Positions 1-7,182 of a stretch of DNA of 64,000 nucleotides are shown here, piece by piece; within the stretch, counting starts at the first letter, position 1; the number at the start of each line of letters is the position of its first letter. The stretch comes from JAWXBM01 sp034440115 (GTDB lineage Bacteria; Pseudomonadota; Gammaproteobacteria; Xanthomonadales; SZUA-36). The position numbers and the translations under genes are program-made. The stretch covers positions 29,452 to 93,451 of the forward strand of contig JAWXBM010000001.1 of the NCBI GenBank assembly GCA_034440115.1, given 5' to 3'. The notes under the pieces were generated by a model. That model saw only the letters and a program-made list of their open reading frames with translations, searched no databases and was not told where the DNA came from.

Positions 1-1171
1 TCAACAGGCTCGCCAGGCGGTCTTGCTCACTGACTGGCGCGACTCTGGCCGCGGCCCTGGCTGCGGCCCTGACTGCGGCACTGGCAGGGTCGCCGGCTGC
101 ATTACTGGCTGCGGCGTCCGTTGGTCGAACAGGCGCGGAGGGTTCAGCGACCTGTGCCGCGACCTGGCCAACAAAGGCCTGCTGGGCTGCTGGCATTTCA
201 AAACTGAGCGGGCGTGATTGCGGTGGATAGCAGATATCGCCATCGCGACAACCCTGGAATTCAGCCTGCAGGGTGATGGTCTGAGCAGGCCCGGCAGGGC
301 GATTGAACCGGACTGGAATTTCGACCTGATCGTAAATCACCGGCACTGGGCCGAACTCCGGATCATCCTTGATCACGCCTTCGGGTAATTCAACTTCGCG
401 AACTTCGAAGCCCTCACCCTGCAACACCCGAAACTTGAACTGGTCCCGATACAGGTAATAGCCGGGCTGCGCTGTAAAGCGTACCAAGGCGGTTTCGGCG
501 CTTAGACCAATCGTCTCGTACACAAAGGCCTGTTCGGCCTCCAGGGCAGGTTCCTTTTCCGGGTCGGCGCCCAGACTCAGCTCAGCCGGGCTGTGCAATG
601 CCGCATTCAGTTCTGCCAGGGCGCTGTGGGGCGCTGCAGGAGCCTCATCTATCAGTGGTTGCGCATCATCCGTTTCCAACAAATCACTGAGAGCGCTGGC
701 ACCATCGGCAGGCAGACCCACCAGCACCACCTGCTCAGTAGGTGGGTAGCACAGCACATCCTGCAGACAACCCTGCGAACGCACGCGCAACTGCAAGCCA
801 TTCAGGCCAGCCATGACCTGCGCCAGGGGAATTCGCACGGTAATCTCGCCGGTGTATTTCTCAACCTCTTCACCGAGCAGTTCATCAAAGGAAATCTTGC
901 CCTTGGGCAGGCGCGGCTGGCCTAATTCGACCCCGGATGTGGTAGTGCTGAAGGCCAGAAAGCGATTGTTGTAGAGGTAATAGTCCGGCGCGATGTCCCA
1001 GCTCAGCTCCACTTGTTGCCGGTCGGCGGCGACGGCTGAAATGACAAAAACATCACCGTAATCCCTGACATCTTCAGGATCGATCGCGGCCGCCAGGGTA
1101 CTGATCAGCAATCCAAAGAACAGCAGCGCCAGTGAGACCAGCCGTGAGTGCTGGAGGTTTTTTCTTGTCAT
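1..1171 (-). CDS. dsbD: Thiol:disulfide interchange protein DsbD, N-terminal part (truncated by window edge)
   Basis: The reading frame is open through base 1, so only the first ~390 residues are visible. The chosen ATG is followed by a signal peptide (basic MTRKN, then a hydrophobic stretch ending LAAA). An in-frame ATG at 1240 would add 23 polar residues and is less likely. Two DsbD-alpha-like periplasmic domains follow: each has a YYLY segment and a redox pair in the setting C-x5-CYPP, at about residues 133-143 and 306-316. Known DsbD alpha domains pass electrons from the membrane domain to periplasmic partners such as DsbC. The second domain runs into an Ala/Arg-rich linker made of 12-bp repeats (45-116). 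The transmembrane and thioredoxin-like domains would lie outside the window. Family call is firm; the duplicated alpha domain is the unusual point. Confidence 0.9.
   Translation of the reverse strand, partial: MTRKNLQHSRLVSLALLFFGLLISTLAAAIDPEDVRDYGDVFVISAVAADRQQVELSWDIAPDYYLYNNRFLAFSTTTSGVELGQPRLPKGKISFDELLGEEVEKYTGEITVRIPLAQVMAGLNGLQLRVRSQGCLQDVLCYPPTEQVVLVGLPADGASALSDLLETDDAQPLIDEAPAAPHSALAELNAALHSPAELSLGADPEKEPALEAEQAFVYETIGLSAETALVRFTAQPGYYLYRDQFKFRVLQGEGFEVREVELPEGVIKDDPEFGPVPVIYDQVEIPVRFNRPAGPAQTITLQAEFQGCRDGDICYPPQSRPLSFEMPAAQQAFVGQVAAQVAEPSAPVRPTDAAASNAAGDPASAAVRAAARAAARVAPVSEQDRLASLL
45..116. repeat. Six imperfect 12-bp tandem units in the dsbD linker
   Basis: Units of the form CTGGCTGCGGCC occur six times in a row (starts at 45, 57, 69, 81, 93 and 105) with a few substitutions each. 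They are in frame with dsbD and encode an Ala/Arg-rich linker after the second periplasmic domain. Confidence 0.8.
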
Positions 1172-1491
1172 GGAGTGTCCGTCATTCTGAATGCCTGCTG
1201 CCTGGGCTTTTTTTGGCTGCCTGATCTGGTGAGTGCTCATTCGGTTTTACCCAACTTGCGTGCAGTAGACCGGATTTACCGCTTTTAATTCCAGTTTTTA
1301 TGCCAGGTATTCTTGGCATCTACATGGAAAACACTAAGAGCAGCCCATCGGTGATCGGGCCGATTCTACCGGAAATCTCCCCCTGGCCTTGATTCAAGCC
1401 GAAGTGAGCAATTCTCACAATGTGCTGCTATATTCTGAATTCATGACTTTTTTGGCTTTTTAGTCAGCAGGCTTTGAAGGGGGCTTTCATC

Positions 1492-1911
1492 ATGCTGCGT
1501 AAGATATCTGCCGTGTTGCTGGGTGTGCTGGTGGCGTTTGCTACCGTGATGCTGGTCGAATGGCTGGGTCATCAGGTTTATCCGCCGCCGCCCAATCTGG
1601 ATTTCAAAGACCCCGAGCAACTGCGACAGTTCACCTCCAACTTACCCTTGGGCGCTTTTCTGTTGGTGTTGCTGGGCTGGTTACTGGGCACCCTCAGCGG
1701 TGGTCTGACGGCCTGCTTTGTGGCCCGGGAAAAGCCATTGGTGTTTGCCTCCATCATCGGTGCCATCATGTTGGCGGCCACCATTGCCAACCTGGCTATG
1801 ATCCCCCACCCCACCTGGTTTTCCATCGCCGGAATCGTGGTTATTGGTGTCGGCACTCTGCTGGCCGGTCGCTGGTCCTCAACTTCCGCAGCAAGAATCC
1901 GGGCTTTGTAG
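1492..1911 (+). CDS. Small four-helix membrane protein of unknown function
   Basis: This 139-residue protein has four predicted membrane segments (about residues 5-26, 52-72, 80-101 and 106-125). The first ends in an EWLGH motif followed by a run of four prolines. The ATG at 1492 was chosen because AAGGGGG lies 8 nt upstream; an in-frame TTG at 1474 would add six residues without a ribosome site. No catalytic motif is visible and I cannot assign a function. It stands alone between dsbD and the SnoaL-like gene, both on the other strand. In the 320-bp gap before it I see only a TATATT at 1429-1434 that could be a -10 element, and a small hairpin GTGAG/CTCAC at 1404-1418. Confidence 0.75.
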   Translation: MLRKISAVLLGVLVAFATVMLVEWLGHQVYPPPPNLDFKDPEQLRQFTSNLPLGAFLLVLLGWLLGTLSGGLTACFVAREKPLVFASIIGAIMLAATIANLAMIPHPTWFSIAGIVVIGVGTLLAGRWSSTSAARIRAL

Positions 1912-2033
1912 CGTTTGATAAGAGTCGGCGAGCGCAGAGCCAGCTTGATGTGGCTGCATGCTGCGGCGTGATGATGGCCGCGCCTGACTGATTCACCTGC
2001 CTGTTTGGGGTTAAGCCGGTTTTCTGCCGGGGT

Positions 2034-2582
2034 TCACGGCACTTCTTTGACAGCGCCTATCTGCAGCATCAGTCGCAAGGGATCAAACAGCGGCCAGACA
2101 TCGGTGATTTTGCCGTCTGCAATGCGGATCACATCCTCGCCCAGCACATCAATCGCCTTGCCTGTGGCTGGGACACCACGAAACTCGGCCTGATGCGTAC
2201 CGGTCCAGCGCCAGCGCACAAACACTAGATCACCATCAGCGATGAGCTCGTCGACCTGAGTGATGCGAGTGTCTGGGAAACCGTCATGACAGGATTTTAT
2301 GATGGCCACATAAGCATCCGGCCCACTGGCCGGATAGCCTGCGCTGTGGCGTTCAAAATTGGCCGCCAGTAACTCACTGGCGACTCGATAATCACCTTGG
2401 TTCCAGAGCTCCTCCAGCCAGCGCTGCACCAACTCTTTGTTGGCTGCTTCCAAAGCAGCCTGTTTTTCCAGCACAGCAAGACGCTTGGCAGCATCCTGCA
2501 CATCAGGGTCAGCCTGCGCAAATGAAGCCAGCATGGCCAGCATAAGCAGGGCGAATTTCAGGCTGCGAGGCTTCATCAGCAT
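2034..2582 (-). CDS. Exported SnoaL-like (NTF2 fold) ester cyclase family protein
   Basis: The protein is about 182 residues and starts with a signal peptide ending FAQA. After a short alanine-rich helix comes an NTF2-like domain with features of SnoaL/ester cyclases: WNQGD, a HSAGYPA segment, the FPD segment followed by ITQVDELIADGDLV, and a strand pair ending IADGKITDVWPLFD. Members of this fold bind small hydrophobic ligands or act as cyclases or isomerases, so the substrate cannot be read from sequence. The start at 2582 has GGAG 5 nt upstream; ATG 2576 is also possible. It lies 56 bp downstream of the PPi-PFK gene on the same strand and may be cotranscribed with it. Confidence 0.75.
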   Translation of the reverse strand: MLMKPRSLKFALLMLAMLASFAQADPDVQDAAKRLAVLEKQAALEAANKELVQRWLEELWNQGDYRVASELLAANFERHSAGYPASGPDAYVAIIKSCHDGFPDTRITQVDELIADGDLVFVRWRWTGTHQAEFRGVPATGKAIDVLGEDVIRIADGKITDVWPLFDPLRLMLQIGAVKEVP

Positions 2583-2638
2583 TTTTACTCCATGCATCAA
2601 AGGTCAGAAAAACGGCGGCGCTGTCGAATCAGCAACAC

Positions 2639-3898
2639 TCAAACTTCGAAATCAGGCAATTTTTTAGCCAACAGGGTTTTCTTTAGCGTCACGTACTTGG
2701 GCAAACCCTGTTGATCGTAAGGCGGATAGTCTTCGCCCTGAATCAATGGCTCCAGGTAGCGGCGTGCCGCTGCGGTAATGCCAAAACCATCTTTGCTGAT
2801 GTAATTCTTCGGCATCAATTTTTCGCGATTGGCCACTTTGCTGAGCTGCGCTTCGCCGATTTTCCAGCGGTAGGGTTTATTCGAAACCCGTTCAATCACC
2901 GGCATCACACCGCTTTTGCCCTGCAGTGCCATTCGTACTGCCGCTGCACCCACGGCGTAAGCCTGGTCTACATCGGTGGCCGATGCGATGTGCCGGGCAG
3001 AGCGTTGCAGATAATCCGCAACCGCCCAATGGTACTTGTAGCCGAGATTGCTCTTGACGATTTCAGCCACCACTGGCGCCACGCCGCCCAATTGGGCATG
3101 GCCAAAGGCATCACGGGTGCCCGCTTCAGCGAGGAATCGGCCATCGGGGGCGCGTACGCCTTCAGATACCACGATGGAGCAATAACCCGAGTTTTCTACC
3201 GAGTATTTCACCTTGGCCAGGAAAGCTTTTTCATCGAACGGAACTTCTGGAAACAGGATGATATGTGGCGGATCACCGGCCTCGCGCTGCGCCAGTCCAC
3301 CGGCGGCAGCGATCCAGCCGGCATGCCTGCCCATCACTTCCATGATGAACACCTTGGTGGAGCTGGAAGCCATGGAGGCCACATCCAGGCTGGCTTCCAT
3401 GATGGACACCGCCACGTACTTGGCTACCGAACCAAAACCCGGGCAGCAATCGGTGATGGGCAAGTCGTTATCGATGGTCTTGGGCACACCAATACACTGC
3501 ACTGGAAACCCAAGCTTCTGGCCAATTTGCGAAACCTTGTAAGCGGTGTCGGCCGAGTCGCCACCACCGTTATAGAAAAAATAACCGACGTTATGCGCTT
3601 TCAGCACTTCGATCAGGCGCTCATATTCGCGGCGGCTTTCTTCTACGCTTTTCAGCTTGAATCGGCAGGAACCAAAAGCTCCGCCGGGTGTATGCCGCAG
3701 AGCGGCGATATCCGCTTTGCTCTCTTTGGAGGTATCAATCAGCTCTTCCCGCAGGATGCCAATGATGCCGTCTTTACCGGCCAAAACCTTGCCGATCCTG
3801 TCGCGATTTTGCCGCGCGGTTTCAATTACCCCGCAGGCTGTGGCATTTATTACCGGTGTAACACCGCCCGACTGGGCATAGAGGATGTTTTTCTTCAT
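2639..3898 (-). CDS. pfp: Pyrophosphate-dependent 6-phosphofructokinase
   Basis: This 419-residue group A phosphofructokinase would phosphorylate fructose 6-phosphate with pyrophosphate, a reversible step of glycolysis in the cytosol. The N-terminal loop AQSGG and the catalytic PKTIDND are clear. Two positions that separate PPi from ATP users are diagnostic: the GGGDS segment puts Asp where E. coli PfkA has Gly104, and PKTIDND puts Lys where PfkA has Gly124. MGRHAGW and the substrate-contacting SEGVRAPDG also fit. The first metal-binding position of the GGDGS loop is Gly here instead of the usual Asp or Asn. The gene is divergent from adk, 110 bp apart, which fits a shared role in nucleotide and phosphate balance. 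Confidence 0.92.
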   Translation of the reverse strand: MKKNILYAQSGGVTPVINATACGVIETARQNRDRIGKVLAGKDGIIGILREELIDTSKESKADIAALRHTPGGAFGSCRFKLKSVEESRREYERLIEVLKAHNVGYFFYNGGGDSADTAYKVSQIGQKLGFPVQCIGVPKTIDNDLPITDCCPGFGSVAKYVAVSIMEASLDVASMASSSTKVFIMEVMGRHAGWIAAAGGLAQREAGDPPHIILFPEVPFDEKAFLAKVKYSVENSGYCSIVVSEGVRAPDGRFLAEAGTRDAFGHAQLGGVAPVVAEIVKSNLGYKYHWAVADYLQRSARHIASATDVDQAYAVGAAAVRMALQGKSGVMPVIERVSNKPYRWKIGEAQLSKVANREKLMPKNYISKDGFGITAAARRYLEPLIQGEDYPPYDQQGLPKYVTLKKTLLAKKLPDFEV

Positions 3899-4008
3899 GG
3901 CATATGGGTTTCCTGCTGCCTGCTTAAATGGACTTGCCAGCTTAAATTGACTTGATTGGGACTAGCGGTTAGCTTTAGCGGCTTATTCTAAAGGACGGGA
4001 AGCGTCTT

Positions 4009-4581
4009 ATGCGAATCGTGTTATTGGGCGCACCAGGCTCGGGCAAAGGCACTCAGGCTGCCCTGATGGTTGAAGCACTGGGCTTGCCGCACATTTCTAC
4101 TGGCGTTTTGTTGCGCGCAGCCGTAGCTGCCGGATCGAAGCTGGGCCAGGCGGCCAAGGCGGTGATGGATCGTGGCGAACTGGTTTCCGACGACATCATG
4201 CTGGGCCTGATCGAAGAACGTTTGTCACAGCGTGATGTGGCTACCGGCTTTATCCTCGATGGTTACCCACGCAATCTTCCGCAGGCTGCCGCCCTGGATG
4301 AGGTGCTGAGTCGCTTGCAACAGCCGGTCGAAATTGCGCTGCAGATCGATGTTGATGAAGAAGAGGTAATCCAGCGCATCGCCGGCAGAGCCGCGGCCGA
4401 AGGTCGCAGCGATGACAGCGAAGCAGTGGTGCGCAACCGCATGCGTGTTTACGCCGAACAAACCGCGCCAGTGGCTGGCCATTACGCCAAAAAGGGGGTT
4501 CTCACGCGCATTCTGGGACAGGGCTCTGTAGACGATGTGTTGCAAAGAATTCTGGCCGTATTGCACGCTGGGAGTGAGTGA
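4009..4581 (+). CDS. adk: Adenylate kinase, short-LID form
   Basis: The enzyme interconverts ATP + AMP and 2 ADP in the cytosol. The P-loop GAPGSGKGTQ is at residues 7-16, the AMP-binding STG at 31-33, and the lid-side DGYPRN near residue 84. The usual STGD has Val in place of Asp. At 190 residues it lacks the long zinc-type LID; the LID is a short GRSDDSEAVVRNR stretch, as in other short bacterial adenylate kinases. It starts an apparent operon with a membrane protein, mpl and a LON-like gene and is divergent from the PPi-PFK. Confidence 0.93.
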   Translation: MRIVLLGAPGSGKGTQAALMVEALGLPHISTGVLLRAAVAAGSKLGQAAKAVMDRGELVSDDIMLGLIEERLSQRDVATGFILDGYPRNLPQAAALDEVLSRLQQPVEIALQIDVDEEEVIQRIAGRAAAEGRSDDSEAVVRNRMRVYAEQTAPVAGHYAKKGVLTRILGQGSVDDVLQRILAVLHAGSE

Positions 4582-4648
4582 TCATCAGTCAGCTTGCTGA
4601 GTTGCTGGCCTGGCGATCACTCCAGCCGCGTTGCAAGAAGTTGCTTAC

Positions 4649-5155
4649 ATGATCCGGCTCCCACAACAACTGCTGCAGGTCGTGGCTTTTCGCGCTGGTC
4701 CGCAAGATTTGCCGCCGGGCTGGAATACCGCGACTCTGACGGTGCTTTTGTACATAGCGCTGGGCATGTTGGCCGACAGTATGTTGCAACTGGGCAACAG
4801 CAGCCTGCGCAGCCTCCTTTCGATTGCGTTGCAAATCGTGGCCATTACCCTGTTATTGCGGTTTCGCGGATTTTCCGCGCGGCTGCCGCAGACCATTGCC
4901 GCAGCGGCCGGCACCGGCTGTTTGTTTGGCTTGATGTCCATTGTCCTGTTGGCACAAACTTCCGGTGCATCTTTGCCGGTCGGGTTGGCAACTTTATGGC
5001 TAGGTCTGTTTGTCTGGAGCCTGTTGGTGGATGCGCATATTTACCGCTCCGCGCTGTCCATTAAAATGAGCCAAGGGGTGCTTATAGCTGTGATGCTTTT
5101 TGCACTGAACTTTATTCTGATCGATGCAATGTTTCCTGCGGCGCAGGGTGGTTGA
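4649..5155 (+). CDS. Membrane protein of unknown function in the adk-mpl operon
   Basis: This is a 168-residue protein with about five hydrophobic segments (roughly residues 30-49, 60-75, 88-107, 115-131 and 141-160) and a short cytosolic N-terminus. It starts 67 bp after adk and ends 9 bp before mpl, so it is very probably cotranscribed. No conserved catalytic residues or transporter motifs are recognisable. The ATG at 4649 is preferred over a TTG six codons earlier, though neither has a strong ribosome site. Function unknown. Confidence 0.75.
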   Translation: MIRLPQQLLQVVAFRAGPQDLPPGWNTATLTVLLYIALGMLADSMLQLGNSSLRSLLSIALQIVAITLLLRFRGFSARLPQTIAAAAGTGCLFGLMSIVLLAQTSGASLPVGLATLWLGLFVWSLLVDAHIYRSALSIKMSQGVLIAVMLFALNFILIDAMFPAAQGG

Positions 5156-5164
5156 GTCTTAGCT

Positions 5165-6535
5165 ATGCATATTCATATTCTGGGTGCTTGCGGAACCTTT
5201 ATGGGCGGCGTCGCCTTGTTGGCCAAGCGGGCCGGACACCAGGTTTCGGGTTCCGACCAGCACACTTATCCACCCATGAGCACGCAACTGGAAGCCGAAG
5301 GCATCCATCTGTTCGAAGGTTATTCAGCCGAGCACCTGCAACCCCACCCGGATCTGGTGGTCATTGGCAACGCTCTGAGTCGTGGCAACCCGGCCATCGA
5401 ATATGTGCTCAACAGTGGCATCCGCTATACCTCGGGGCCGCGTTGGCTGGGTGAGAACTATTTGCGCGGCAAGACGGTCGTTGCTGTGGCCGGTACGCAC
5501 GGTAAAACCACTACCTCGAGTATGGTGGCTTTCATCCTTGAACAGGCGGGTCTCAAGCCGGGGTTTCTGATTGGCGGAGTGCCGCATGATTTTGGGCACT
5601 CGGCGCGCGATGGCGAAAGATTTTTCGTGGTCGAAGCCGACGAATACGACACGGCATTTTTCGACAAGCGCGCCAAGTTCGTGCATTACCGGCCAGACAT
5701 CGCCATCCTGAATAATCTCGAACTCGATCACGTCGACATTTACCCGGACCTGGCCTCCATCCAGACCCAGTTCCATCATTTGGTGCGGACCATACCCGGC
5801 AAGGGCACCATCATCAGCAATGCGGCCGACGATAACCTCGAAGCCGTGCTGGAGCGGGGTTGCTGGAGCAACTTGCAACGCTTTGCGCTGAATGATGTCG
5901 ACGCCGAATGGCAGGTCGAGCTGAACAAACCCGGTGGCAGCGAACTGAGTTTTTTGCACCAGGGCGAACCAGTCGGACGAATGCAGTGGATCATGCAGGG
6001 TCGACACAACGCTATGAACGCCTGCGCCGCCATTGCGGCCTGTGTGGCGGCCGGTGTGGATGCAGCCGAAGCTGTAGAGCACCTGTCGCGCTTTCGCGGG
6101 GTCAAGCGGCGCATGGAGTTGGTAGCGGAAATTGGTGGCGTGCATATCTATGATGATTTTGCCCATCACCCCACGGCCATTCGCCTGACCCTGGAAGGTT
6201 TGCGGCGCAATATCGGCAATGCTCGCCTGCTGGTGGCATTGGAGCCACGCAGCAATACCATGAAAGCAGGTATTCACATCGATGAACTGGGCCCGGCGCT
6301 GATTGCCGCGGACCGAGTGTGGCTCAAAGCCGGTGAAGGCATCAACTGGGACCCACAGGAAGCTTTGGCCCCGCTGGAGGGCCGCGGCCGGGTGGTCACC
6401 AAAACCGAGGATCTGTTGCAGCATATGGCCGATGCGGTAAAGCCAGGCGATCATGTGGTGTTTATGAGCAACGGTAGCTTTGATTCGGCTACGCAACGTT
6501 TTTGCCAGCAAATCGGCAGCAAGTGGAGTGCTTGA
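5165..6535 (+). CDS. mpl: UDP-N-acetylmuramate:L-alanyl-gamma-D-glutamyl-meso-diaminopimelate ligase
   Basis: Mpl reattaches the murein tripeptide, recovered from wall turnover, to UDP-MurNAc, so it feeds peptidoglycan recycling in the cytosol. The 456-residue protein has the Mur ligase layout: an N-terminal Rossmann part (HILGACGTFMGG), the ATP-binding loop GTHGKTTTSS near residue 112, EADEYDTAFFD, NNLELDHVDIY, the HNAMNACAA helix and the C-terminal domain with DDFAHHPTA and LEPRSNTMK. The tripeptide-specific Mpl signature is complete. AmpD, an upstream step of the same recycling route, is elsewhere in this window (37834-38451). The 3' end overlaps the next gene by 8 bp. Confidence 0.95.
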   Translation: MHIHILGACGTFMGGVALLAKRAGHQVSGSDQHTYPPMSTQLEAEGIHLFEGYSAEHLQPHPDLVVIGNALSRGNPAIEYVLNSGIRYTSGPRWLGENYLRGKTVVAVAGTHGKTTTSSMVAFILEQAGLKPGFLIGGVPHDFGHSARDGERFFVVEADEYDTAFFDKRAKFVHYRPDIAILNNLELDHVDIYPDLASIQTQFHHLVRTIPGKGTIISNAADDNLEAVLERGCWSNLQRFALNDVDAEWQVELNKPGGSELSFLHQGEPVGRMQWIMQGRHNAMNACAAIAACVAAGVDAAEAVEHLSRFRGVKRRMELVAEIGGVHIYDDFAHHPTAIRLTLEGLRRNIGNARLLVALEPRSNTMKAGIHIDELGPALIAADRVWLKAGEGINWDPQEALAPLEGRGRVVTKTEDLLQHMADAVKPGDHVVFMSNGSFDSATQRFCQQIGSKWSA

Positions 6536-7112
6536 AATTCCGCTGTTGCCGCTGCGCACGGTACTGTTTCCGGACGGTTTCCTGCCTTTGCGCATCTTTG
6601 AACAGCGCTACCTCACCATGGTGCGCGACTGCGCCCGCAACAACTCCGACTTCGGCGTTTGCCTGATACTGGAGGGCGAAGAGGCCATCGCTCCGGTGCG
6701 GCCGGCCACCGTGGGTACTCTGGCTGAAATTGTCGACTGGTATACGCTTGAAGACGGCTTACTGGGGGTTTCTGCCATTGGTGCGGACCGATTTCGCGTA
6801 CAACACACCCAGCGACAGGCGGATGGTCTGATGATGGGCCAGGTAGAACTTATGGCCGAGCCGGCCGCCCAACCCGTTCCCGAAGCCTACTCAGTGCTCA
6901 CCCAGGTATTGGCGCGCTTTATGGAAAAGGTCGGTAATCAATACCCCAGTTTCACCCCAGAAAACCTGGACGACGCTACCTGGGTAGGCTACCGACTGGC
7001 CGAGCTGTTACCGCTGGCAGCCATTGAGAAACAACAACTGCTGGAATTGAATGATCCGCTCAGGCGCTTGCAGGACTTGCTGCAAATCCTGCCGCGCTTT
7101 CAAGCAGAATAG
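6528..7112 (+). CDS. LON N-terminal (substrate-binding) domain protein
   Basis: This 194-residue protein consists of the LON substrate-binding domain alone, without the ATPase or protease parts. LPLRTVLFPDGFLPLRIFEQRY at the start is the family hallmark, followed by the FGVCLI strand and a helical C-terminal half. Such stand-alone proteins are common in proteobacteria and their role is not settled. I chose the GTG at 6528, which overlaps the end of mpl, because it gives the usual family N-terminus; a TTG at 6480 would add 16 atypical residues inside mpl. Confidence 0.85.
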   Translation: MLEIPLLPLRTVLFPDGFLPLRIFEQRYLTMVRDCARNNSDFGVCLILEGEEAIAPVRPATVGTLAEIVDWYTLEDGLLGVSAIGADRFRVQHTQRQADGLMMGQVELMAEPAAQPVPEAYSVLTQVLARFMEKVGNQYPSFTPENLDDATWVGYRLAELLPLAAIEKQQLLELNDPLRRLQDLLQILPRFQAE

Positions 7113-7182
7113 TTCAGTGCGATGAGGGCAGGATCGCGATTTAGGTGGATGATCGGCAGCAAAGCTGCCCTCCAAAAACCAG

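Noticed and set aside
1..243. 80-codon frame on the minus strand ending at base 1
   Set aside because: It is out of frame with DsbD, whose frame remains open through the left edge.
2711..3955. A 414-codon open frame on the plus strand
   Set aside because: It lies antisense to the well-supported PPi-PFK gene, has no family motif and mirrors its codon pattern.
5324..6595. A 423-codon open frame on the minus strand
   Set aside because: Antisense to mpl, with no recognisable domain.
7155..7169. Hairpin GGCAGC/GCTGCC between the LON-like and DedA genes as a terminator
   Set aside because: Short stem without a T run on either strand; not strong enough to call.
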